Source: Sympetrum striolatum
Taxonomy: Eukaryota; Arthropoda; Insecta; Odonata; Libellulidae
Length of the DNA stretch: 64,000 bases
Assembly (NCBI GenBank): GCA_947579665.1
Contig: OX388350.1
Span: 39,155,393 to 39,219,392, forward strand
Reading direction: 5' to 3'
The notes below the pieces were generated by a model. It made no database searches, was not told the DNA's origin, and saw only the letters and a list, made by a program, of their open reading frames with translations. The translations under genes were made by a program, and so were the position numbers. Below are positions 22,201-34,200 of this stretch, one piece after another. Every line of letters begins with the position of its first letter. The stretch's first letter is position 1.

Positions 22201-25200
22201 TATTTTGGAGTAAAAAAAAGTGCGTCTTATGGGCTGGGAAATACGGTAAATGTTTTATGCTCCTTGAAGAGATAACATGCCTCAGATTTGTTTACTCGTC
22301 GGACTTTGTCTCTCATGTCAATTGACGATTCCGAGATATGCCCCCAGCAAGACCAATATACAAACATGATACTCATTATACCAATAATTCAGAAATAACC
22401 ACTTGTTATAATGCATGTAACACCCTATCCTTTTTGCTGTGAGACAGACAAAACTCAAAATCACTCACTATAACACAACTCTCGTCATATGGTGTACTTG
22501 TTACAACAGACTTCTACTGTACATTTAATATTGGTTGGCATTATTTTGCATATGTATATTATATTATCATTTGAGATTTTGCTTGATAAATTCAGCTATT
22601 ATTTAAAAAGTTTATCTGGTGGTAAAACAATTAAATCTCATTCATAACATGTAAAATATTTCACCTTTTACAACCATACCATTAGAAGGATTAAGCAAAT
22701 AGAAAGAAATATCGCAAACCTTGAGAGGCAAGAAGTACATTTGGGGAGAGTTGACAATGCCACTGCATCCAATGCTTGGAAATCAAATCTTCAGGACTCC
22801 CATAAAGCTGTAAAGAGTAATTATCTAATTTTTGAATTAAATTCACAATCTTTGAATGAGTTATATTCTAAAGAGTTAATTTATATTTCTTTGGAAAAAG
22901 GGCAAAGAAATATTTTATTCACTGGACTATATTAAGGATCTAATGAAAAATAATTCAAAATGGCACTATGAACAGACAAATTACGAGGCGTGTTTTTTAA
23001 GTAAGGTCCGTTTAACCATAACTATGCAATGAAAGGTTATTTCAAAAAAGTAAATTTATTTTCAGAAAGTACATACTTTATTTTTCGACATAGTTGCCAA
23101 GTTTGTTCAATAGCTAATAATACCTCTCAACCAATTTTAAAATACCCTCTTCATAAAGACTTGCCACCTGATCCGATAACCAAGAGTTCACTGCCGTTTT
23201 CACATCGTCCTCATCATTGTAACGCTTGCCACTGAGGTGTTGTTTGAGGTGGAGGAACAGATGGTAATCGCTCGGCGCAAGATCAGGACTGTAGGGTGGG
23301 TGGTCTAAAACTTCCCAGCCAAAACTGCCCAACAAATTGCGGGTCTGACCTGCAGTGTGAGGTCTAGTATTGTCATGGAGAAGGGCAATTCCCTTTGTCA
23401 GCATGCCGCGTCTTTTGTTTTGAATCGCTCTGCGTAGCTTTCTCAGGGTTTGGCAGTATGCTTCTGCATTGATAGTGGTTCCTCGTTGCATGAAGTCGAA
23501 CAACAAAACACCATGCCTATCCCAAAACACCGACACCATGATTTTTCGCTGGGACAGAGTCTGTTTGGCCTTCACCTTTACAGGCGAGTGTGTGTGTCTC
23601 CATTCCATGCTCTGTTGCTTCGATTCGGGCGTGATATGTGAAACCCATGTTTCGTCTCCAGTTACGATCTGACTCAAGAAGCCGTCACCTTCTTCGTGAT
23701 AACGAGTCAAGAACTTCGTCGCACACTCAAATCTTTGGTTTTTGCGGTCCTCTGTTAGGAGTTTTGGGACCCAACGGGAGCACAGTTTCCTGAACTGTTG
23801 GTGCTCAGAAACAATGTTGTAAAGCACAGATCTCGACACCTCAGGAAATTCGTTTGATAGACCTGTTATTGTGAAGCGCCTGTTCTCACGATTCCTCGCT
23901 TCAACTGAAGCCACCAAATCGTCTGTAATCAAAGAGGGGCGACCGGAGCGGTCTTCATCATAGACATTGTCACGGCCATCTTTGTATTCTCGCACCCACT
24001 TACGCACTTTGCTTTCACTCATAACAGTATCACCGTACACTTTGCAAATCTGTCGATAAATTTCTGCAGCAGACAGGTTCCTTGCTGACAAAAACCATAT
24101 CACTCACACACGGCAGGCGAGTTGATAGTCTTAAACATTTTGAAAGCACAGAACAGAATCATACAGGTTAGCTACACAGCTGAAACTGAGCACATTTGTT
24201 CCCGAGGCATGCCAGTACACGACACACGTGCTGGTTGCGGTGTGCGGGCGAACTACTAGTGTCTACAATAAAACGGACCTTATTTAAAAAACACGCCTCG
24301 TACTTAGGAAAATATTATTTCATTCAAATATTTGGAAAGGTCGGTCTTTGGCTTAACAAGTCCATTTTCAATAATTATTTTTAATGCAGTAATTTTCTAC
24401 CAAATCACCAAAAGACCTACATCAAAGTTGCATTACCAGATTAATAATACTATAATACAATTATGTAGAAGTTGTCTTACATTTTACTTTATACTAATTC
24501 ATTATTTGAAAACAAAGCATTTAACAGTTCAATCTTTTGAATTGAATGTGAAACATTTACTAAAATTTAGATCTCAAAATCAGAACCCCAGAGCTTTCTT
24601 AATCACTGTGCGTGAGCGGATGGGTTCATTGCATTCAGACAACTTCAAGACTTTTATTTTAAAATTTCAGTTTTCTAATTCTGATTTCCTTCTTAAAATC
24701 ATGGTGCATGCTATACACTGATAAATACAGTATAATTCAAAATGGGTTTATTTTTATCCTACCTTAAATTCTCAAGTATAACGCAAGCGTTATAGATGGT
24801 TTTTTGCAAAATTTGAAATTATTTGATGTGCATTATACATAAGGTAAACGAGCGTGCATTATACATAATCTCAGATTAGATTTTTCTTTATTGGAAGTGA
24901 AATTAATAAAACAGCTACTGCAATATGTTACTTTTTCATCCCTTGCTTAATTGCTTTGGATTTTCCTCTACCTTATTTGAAAAAATGCATATTTCAATGG
25001 TTCCAAGAGTATGAATTACATTAGTCAAGGTTATGCGGGTGCCTGCGGCGTAATTTATGTATGTGTTATACTTGAAATTTTGAAGACATGCAAATAACAG
25101 CCAATGGTTACTGCTCTGCGTTATACTTGAAGGTTAATGGTAATTGCTCAGTAATGATACTAACTAGAAACATGAATGTGAATACGTTTACCTGATCAAA

Positions 25201-28200
25201 AACTAATTTTTCAAGATTCAGACTCCGAACTGTGCCATCATAGCTTGAAGTGATCAGCCGATCTCCATAGTAGCGGCAAAATGTGGTACAGTTAATCAAT
25301 CCATCATGGGGATTAAACCGGTGAATCCCTGCATGATAACCAACATCAGCTTCTTTCTTTGTTATATCCTCACCCATTGGAGGAAATAACGTCCAGATTC
25401 CTGCAAAAAAAATACAAGAAATTTTTTTAGTATTAATGAAACCACAAAATGATGTATAATGGTATGTAAGTATGAAATATGTAGGTATGCAAAATCAAAA
25501 AGAAAGATGAAAGCTAAAAATGTGAGAATTTGAAGACGATGAAATCTGGAAAAATTTAAAGAAACTCAGTAAAAAGTACAGTAAATTCTCCATCCAAGTG
25601 GTATTTGACAGCAGGGTTCTTTTTGGGAGGAGCTTTGAATGACAATTACCATGAACTCATGTTTAGGAAATTTCAGATCCTTTAATAACATGTTTCACAA
25701 ATCATATACACTTGGACCTTGCTAATTCAACCTCTCCCAAGTCGAGAAACCCTTAGAGTTGAATTAATCCTTAGTACCCAGCCTAATGTCCATCAGACCA
25801 ATGTATTTTTGATCTCTTAAACTAAAATATATTTTTGGCTCCAATCTCCGTTAGTTGAATTTTCCAAGGACCTTGGTATATTATTCTTGGGCTACAATTT
25901 TATCTGATTTCATCACTAAATTTAGTTTTCCTATCTGAAGGGATGGCTGGTTTTTCACACCACCCTTCTTGAGGCTATTTTCCTGCAGTGGAAATTTGTT
26001 CGTAAGCACTTAGATTAGTCCCAAGGAAGAATAAACATGAAATAATTCCAAAGGGACCAGGAATCGAACCTGGGTCTCCTGATTGCTGGTCAGGTGCTCA
26101 GTTTGTTGAGATACCATGATAGAAGATTTTCCTTGTTTATCTGGCTTTCCTTCACTTTGGGCAGCTGGTGCTTCCATGAAACCATGATTGCCAAACTTGA
26201 CCACAAAGTCTCCCGAATAGCTAGAGAGGATGTAGGAAGTTTTCTCGGGTTTCCAACTGGGTTACAGACAGGAATGGGTCCGACATTTCGACTATTATCT
26301 CCATAGTCATCTTAAGGGATGAAGATGACTATGGAGACTTCATCCCTGAAGATGACTATGGAGATAATAGTCGAAACGTCGGACCCATTCCTGTCTGTAA
26401 CCCAGTTGGAAACCTGAGAAAACTTGCTACAGCACCTGCACCGGGAAAGCACCAGATCCTTCTTAGCTAGAGAGGGTGCTTTTTTCAGAATTGCTCAATG
26501 AACAGAGCACCTGACCAGCAATCAGGAGACCCAGGTTTGAATTCCCGGTCCTGTCAGACCTTTTTCAAGTATAATCTTCATTGGAATTTAATGTTTTTTG
26601 CACATTTTCATCATATGCAAAAACACCTTACCCATTTTCCTCTTAGAGCAGGCTTTTGAACCTGCCAAGTAATCTTCTTCTTTGCACTTTTTTTCCAATT
26701 ATCTTTTTCTTTAACTTTAAATGGATCAGAGCTAGATATAGGAAGAGACTATATTGTCTCTTCTGAATATATAATTCTCACCCAGAATAAAGTCCTTCAT
26801 TATTATTTCAGATCACATTTTGAAACAAAAAAAGAAAACACAACTAAGTTCTTACATCATCTTTTATAAGGGCAATGGATAAGATCTAGATGATTATAGA
26901 GTGCATCCTCATATTGACGCCAAACCAAATTCACATACTATTTTCTTAAGACCCTTCATTGCACTGTTCAATAGTAAAGCATACTTCAGATACAGTGATA
27001 CTGAAACAGTGTGTAGCCTAATTATATTTGTATAAAACGACTTTAAACTCTTATTTGATCAATCTCAAAAGGGCATTGTTCTTGATTAACACGCCTATTA
27101 TGCCATTTTCCCGAACTTGAAAACTCGGAGTCGAATTTTTTTTTCGGTCCCTTTCAATTTGACTAAGCAAGATCCAACTGTAACATGTATTTTGGCTGAA
27201 TGAGGAAACATTCCATGGCATCGTTTGATAACAAAATAATTAGCAGTAAAAGAAATAAGGCTTCATCAATTATTAGCAGCAGTGATCTGCATCACCTTCT
27301 GTTTCCATTGTGGAAGGTTACCATAATTCTTTGTTATAAATTGGGTACAGACCTATGTTAATTCAAATACTAAAACTTCTGACCCCTAAAAAATGTATTT
27401 TTGAATCTAGTCCTTTAAGTAAGGGCTGCACCATGGCTTTGGGACCATGGTATTTTAAAATAATTTTCACAATAGAGGAGAACAGGAAAATTAATTTAGT
27501 CTTACCTAGAGATCCATCTTTACCTCCAGCTGATATCAGAAGGCAATCTTTCGAAGGATGGACTGCCATTGATGTTACCCTTTTGTCAAGAACTCTTCCC
27601 AACGTTCCGCACCACATCCGTAACTTACTCACATTTTCTTTGAACCTGATATAGGTACATAAAATAATAATATTAGAAAATATCAAGTAATGTTTAGCAC
27701 AATTTGTTGAGCCCACAAAGAGAATTTATAATAAGAACAACCGAGGTTTTGTTACCGTGTAACATCATCAGGTGAAAAACAGAAAAACTGACTGTAATCT
27801 ATAACAAGAAGGGGGTGGGGGCAGGGAGAGGAAGTGGTAGTGATTAGATAATTGCTACATACAAATTGTACACATTGACACAACCCAGTAATAAAAGGGA
27901 ACATCACCTGAAGTGCCATAGCAATAACTCAATGAAACACATGGAGTTTGTTACAAAATACATCTTACAATACCTAAGAAATAAAGACTTAAAAAAGTCT
28001 GACGGGACCGGGAATCAAACCCGGGATGTTCCTCTATCTGGGAGGCTACTTTAACCATCTAAGCTATCCAGCCATACAGCTACCCATCAGACTTTTTTCA
28101 AGTCCCTTTTTCCTACTGAATTTTCCTGGGTACATGCCTTTATGTGCAAAGTTACATTAAACCTATTCCTCACATCTTACAATGTAGTTTACAAAGATTA

Positions 28201-31200
28201 GTTGGCAAAAGAAAAAAAAGACAATGAAAGATTAAATAATAATTAAACAATTCCTACAAAACCATCATTAACAATAAAGCTGAGGAATATTTAGTAAGGG
28301 GAGAGGGAAGGAGAAAAACTTGTTTAAATCTCATATTGCTCAGATTTTTGGCAATTTAAAATCTCTATTTGTCAAAGGATATTACCTCAGGGTCCTTTGT
28401 TTTCAATGAGAAGAATGGATGGCAAGAAAGAACTAAAGTGGATATTTCAAAGAAGGTGTTTGGCAAAATGGGAAGAGTCTCCTTTTAAGAAGCAATTCCA
28501 ATGTACTTTTATTCTACCACAAGGAAGAATAGACTTGAAAAAGTCTGAAGGGACCAAAAAACGAACCCGTGTCTCCCGCTTGTCAGTCAGGTGCTCTGTC
28601 CGTTGAGCTATACTGCCGGAACATTCTCTCAAGCTATTTGGGAGACTATGTGGGCAAAGGACTTGGCGATTTAGTCCTCATGTCGGCATCGTTCGTTGTC
28701 ATGGCTTCATAGAAGCACCAGCCACACACAGCGGTGGAAAAAGGACCTCCTTAACACATTCACGATGTCGTGTACCACCGGTGGTACACAGCTTTTCTTC
28801 TCTGTGGTCGTCGTGTACCGCTAGTGGCACATGCTCTCTCTTATGCCGAGGCTTCTACTTGGCTCCAGTGGCCGCAAAAAAATTATTTCCAGGTTGCCTT
28901 ACAAAAATTAGCAAAAATATTAATACAGTGGAACTTAATCTGTTCTTGGACCCTGGTCGTGGACCGAATTGGTTGTGAACCAAGACAATTTCTCCCGTTG
29001 AAATTAATGTAAATAAAATTAATCCGTTCCGGACTCTGAAACTTTGTATTTTTTAATTGTATTTATTTTTAGAATGCATGTAAATTACATGTAAAATTAG
29101 TTATAAAAAATAAATAAAATCTTACGTAGGTAAACGTACATTATGTGAGAATTATTTAAAATTAAATATTTTACGTAAGTTACCTTCGTTGTGGGGGTGG
29201 CGGTCGAGGAGGAGGAGACTAGAGCAGTGAGGACTTGAAGCAAGCTCCGACCAGTGAGCAAGAATGCTTGAAACAATAGTTTCCAGCTTCCAGCGTGCTT
29301 GAAGTCTTATTCGGAGTCAGTCGTTTTTCAGAGTTTTTTATATATCATTGTTTTTTCCTTAATTCGTCTTTATGAGTGTCATTGACTGCGATCAGTTAAT
29401 AGCTTGCATATATGGAAGAAGATCCATATGGGATAAAATTATAAAAGAAAATTTGAATAGGAATTATATAGAAGAATCCGCAAATTGCTCACGAACTGTG
29501 TTCACTGATCAACCTGTCTGCAACTGTTACTCAGGAACGATGCTGTGTAATGCCGGGGTTGCCTACTGAACAGGTCAGCAGTACCGTATCACGTATAGTC
29601 ACCGTATAGCGTGGTCAGCCCGTGTGACTACCTCTCTAGCGTGGTCAGCTCGCAGGACTTCCCAGTTACTGGTGAGGTCGGCCCGCTCGACTACCGTAGT
29701 GCGTGGTCTACTCGCTCGACTACCGTACCGCGTGGTCGGCCGGTAAGGTTTGGGTCTAAGATATTCTCTTTCTAATATTGTAAATTGAGCCAACCTGAAT
29801 AAATTGATTTTTGGAAAATACTCTTTTTCTTAATGTCACCACGACATTAATTATAACCATTAAGACATTAGTATAACCTTCCTGTGTACACAACTTGTAT
29901 AGTTTCACACTATATTTGTGAGACTTGCCAGGGATATATTGACGAAACATAAGCCTACCTACCCATGGCACCATTGCTTCATCAACAACTACACTTTCAC
30001 CCGGTACAAGCTTTGTTTTGAACTCAGTACGAATTAGATCTAAAAGAGGTCTAACTTTTGATAATCTATCACCTTTTTCAGCACCATTATTCTCACTCAA
30101 ATAAAAGCACTTGAGTAAAATCTCAAACTGTGCACGATTCATAGTTTTACAAATACGTTCGTAATATGCTAGTGACGCAATAAAGGCTAGAGTGGCCTTC
30201 AAAACACAGCTGCAGAGGATTAGGAGGGGAGAGGACTTAAAAGATTTGCCAAAACATTCACTGACTGCCTAGAGAGTTTCTTCTTCACCCAACAAGTTAC
30301 CCTTCACATTGCAGTGGCAAAATTTGACACGAGAGGTTGTCTAAAATAAAGAAGAACAGCAAAATCTACTAAAAATATTAAATTATACTTAACACGTAAG
30401 GATTGTTGGTAAAAAAGCGGCATAGTAGAATTAAATATATCTATAATTCAAAAAGAGCAGAATCTTGGTAGAAAATTATTATTTTCTTAAACTTTTTTTG
30501 GTATACATGTGTAAATGTGTTGCATACCCTCAAGGGAAACCTGCAAAATTGAGGCTAACGAGAAATTTTCCTCCACCGAATTTCTAAAAACATTGATTTT
30601 CAAGCATATCTCAACAGATTTTGACTAAAAAAAAAAAATAGAGCTGAAATTTTTGTGCAAATTTACGGCCACAGGGAAGAAAACTAAAAATTACTTACGG
30701 CATCTACATGTTAAGGTGGATAAATAAGGAATTTGGGTATAGGTTATTTGCACAAAATGGCGTGCAGCCATCAACAATCACAAGAAAGAAGACTTGAAAA
30801 AAGTCTGACAGGACCGGGAAAGCTCCTATACCCAATTTCCTTATTTATCCACCATAAGGAGGATTCCTTTCCATCACTATGTGTGGCTGGTGCTTCTATG
30901 AAGCCATGACAAAGAACAATGCCGCCATGCAGACGAAATCGCAAAGTCCTTTACCCACATAGTCTCCCGATAAAAGAGATGGGCAATTCGGAGCAGTGAA
31001 TCGATTTGAATCGGTTTCCTTGAATCGATTCACTTTAAAAATCGTATTGCTGAAATTCATTCGAATCATCTAGTATCGGAAAAGAATTATGATAAAATCA
31101 GAATCGTGTTCATATCGTAATAACATTGGTATCGAATTCCTGGAATTATATTAGATATTGAAGTCACGTGATGAAAATTCTTGAACCGCGATTCGAGATA

Positions 31201-34200
31201 CCTATTACTGCTGCAAATTACTTGTATAACATGTCTTAATTAATGCAGTGAAAATGCATTACATATGAAGATTTACATATCGTTAAAAGGAAGAAAGGAA
31301 ATAACAACAGATAATACTAAATAACAATGTATATTTATAGATTAATAAAAAGGACTGCATGAGAGTTCCAGGAATTGGATGCGAAGGATATACATCATGT
31401 TCTTCATCTACTCTCAAATATTGTGTTAAATCCATTTATATTGACGAATGTAGTTTCAATAGTGAATAATGTAAAAATTTATCATTTTATTTACCAAGCA
31501 TTTTAGGTTAAATACCATTACATAATTGTCATAGCTAGTGCTTCTACTACAACAATCAGCGGTACTGCAAGTAGTGCCATCTCTCATACTATTATTGAAA
31601 ATCAATTATATCAGCATCGAATCGCATAGGAATACTACGGTACGGCCATCTGGTATCTGACATTTAAAGAAGAATCGTATTGGTATCGAATCACATTGGA
31701 ATACTACGGTACTGCCATCTGGTATCCAATACTTGAAGATGAATCAATTCACGTTGAATTGCATCGGAATCAGAATTAAATCGAATCATAAAAAAAATCA
31801 GTCAGGATTCAGTTTTAAGAAAATCAAATCTGAGTCGGATTTAAAAAATCGATTTGAAAATATCGTAAATCGTATTGATAATATTTATTTTCTGATAAAT
31901 TGAATCGGAAAGCCCACCACTACTCCCGAAACTCTTGAGAGAATGCTCTGGCAGGATAGCTCAACGGACAGAGCTCCTGACTGTTAATCAGGAGGCCCAG
32001 TTTCAATTCCCGGTCCCATCGGATTTCTTTCAAGTCTACTCTTCCTTGTTATTTATCCTGGCAGCACTCTATCTTGTGCAAGTAACCGATACCCAATTTC
32101 CTTTTTTTCATTCTTGTTTTAAAATTTCTGCCAGCCTGTCCTATAAATGCCGTTGAAATTATGCAAGTAATGTCATACCTGATTAACAAAATATTTATGA
32201 TTTAAAATACACTTTCAGAGTTAATGCTACAATAACATGATGAATGTAATATTTTTCTATGTCTTTAATACCAAGTGGAGAAAAATTTATTATGCACTTG
32301 TACATTATGCAGCGTATAAATAAATCTTAAGAAACAGCATACTTATCCAAATTCTCCTTCTCCTTAGGATAAGTCCAGCATCTCTTTGCTGTTTTGTATT
32401 TATCAATTTCGTCAATCCATGAAAATTTCCTTGGGCTTGCAGCTACCTTCTTTTCTCCTACCTCTCCTGCCAAATACTGACCCAGCATTTCCATATCTTT
32501 TCGGCATTTCTCCTCATCATCTGCTCCTATCAAAACTTCATCCAATGTAAGTTTTCCTTAAATAAGAAATGAAGATATATAATTAAGCTAAGAGGAAAAC
32601 ATGGTAAAATATTGAAATATAAAATGCAATTTGATGAAACGCACCACGCCTGAACACAGGGGCACTAGTATCAAGCTCATTTCCATCAGTAGTTCCAGAT
32701 GCTTCAGCTAGGGAGACAGTAGGCTTGTTGAGCAGTCGTCGTGAAATTCGCCTAAGAGGAACTACTGTATTTGCAACCTTTTGAGGGCCTCTTCCTTTAT
32801 CAATTTCTCCATAATCGATCTTTGTCTTTCGCTCTCTCATTGGGTATGGGGAAGTCCTTTTATTTGGAGATTTTTTCCTGGAAATAAATACCAACATTCA
32901 TTTTATGAGCTGGAGGGGTATAAATACAAGTAAAATAATCGAGCATTAGCTTGGCTAACATGGCACTCCAACCCCAAGGTCTCAGGTTTGACTCCTGGTT
33001 AATCAGACTTATTGATTAGGAAATGGGTGAATTTGTCTATCCATTGTTATTATCTCTCTGTATTTGTCCCATAATGGATGTTTGTGGGGCTTTGGAAATG
33101 AATGAAGAAATGATGATTGAAATATCAAATTTTACTAGATTCAAGTGTAATTTTTATTCGATTAACGAGTTTCCAGAAAGTATAATATTATATGTATTAT
33201 TTTTTATCAACGATTTGACCAAAGTCAGGTGGCAGCCACAAAAATAGTTAAGATTACCCTTTCACACACAAATTATTACATTAAAAAATTCCTTAATAAG
33301 ATCGCCACATTAACAAAAATGTATTAGGACATGCTTTAAACACAAACAATACTGAATTTAGCTAACACCCCCCTAAGTTTCCCAAACATCGCACTTACTT
33401 ATTATAGTTTTAACAATATCTAAAACAACAACAATATCCAAATTCCCCTTTCAATACATGTTTATAATATCATAAAACATCTAAGTTTAAAATCTTTAAC
33501 TAATTTAAGTAAGGGCTTGAGGAATATATTTGCACACGTCAACTTTTATTAAAAAATTACAACTTAAGACCATGCTGTTTCTAGAAATCCACCACTTACA
33601 CATGGGAAAACTTGAACAAAGCAAGGAATTGTGCCTGTGGGACTAAGGCTACACACTAACACACAACTTTTAGTTGGCCGATCGTTTGGTTGCCTGAGTG
33701 ACTGCCAAGGGTTCTTAACCCGCAGTTACTCGCGTGGTGTGTTTCTACACCCCAGCCGTTTTCAATTGGCTTCTATTTTTTAACGCTTAGGTTTATTGAC
33801 CCCTTGTTCTCAGCAGCTTCATTTGTTTATGTTTCCAACCTTTTCTGCAAAAATTGTGATTTTCTTAACATTTTTTGCAGAAATATGCTTTGCATTTGAT
33901 AATACTTCCATTTTTTGGTTAATTTTCCAAAGTTCATGTTATATTTATTTTTTACGGGTTATTATTAGAAGTTTTATGTTTTTAATTATTATTTCCATGA
34001 TCAATCATAACTAAGTACATTTTATAATTCATGAATGTTATTGGTAAGTACACTGATGTAATTTTATATCACTTGTAATCTCTAATAATCCCTCTCACTA
34101 TTTAGCTCCGCGAAGCTTTCCAAGGCGAGGTTTCAGTTCTCAGGCCAGTTACAGAATTTGAGATGATAATTAAAGGAATAAGAATAAGATTAGGAATTTA

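Larger units (their letters stand above)
8581..33051. repeat. Segmental duplication, copy 1 (24.5 kb)
   Basis: Sequence from CACATTCCAATTG at 8581 to CCATTGTTATT at 33051 matches 42710-59489 collinearly and in the same orientation, generally above 90 % by eye. It holds exons 4-12 of the WDR76 gene. Copy 1 is about 7.7 kb longer. The excess comes from segments around 10918-12510, 15297-19377, 21517-22390, 22984-24300, 26233-26463 and the piggyBac region near 29585-30780. Confidence 0.93.

Noticed and set aside
22680..22935. Frame with IKQIERNIANLERQE and SKELIYISLEKGQRN, like the coiled linker of a LINE ORF2.
   Set aside because: It is too short and has no RT or endonuclease motif. I could not support a retrotransposon call.
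24332..24721. 129-codon + strand frame kept open in both duplicates (50967-51356).
   Set aside because: The duplication is recent, so shared openness is weak evidence. It lies inside a WDR76 intron, is compositionally AT-driven and has no recognisable domain.
26338..26385. Hammerhead-ribozyme-like core: CTGAAGA, a GACTAT/ATAGTC stem, then GAAA.
   Set aside because: The CUGANGA and GAAA boxes fit, but one unpaired base sits at the start of stem II. No convincing stem III or cleavage triplet follows. The arms already explain the conservation.
31955..32025. Possible tRNA gene with a GTT anticodon (CTGTTAATCAG).
   Set aside because: The acceptor arm does not pair, the B-box is decayed (GTTTCAATTCC), and it carries the SINE family tail. 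It is a repeat copy, not a tRNA gene.
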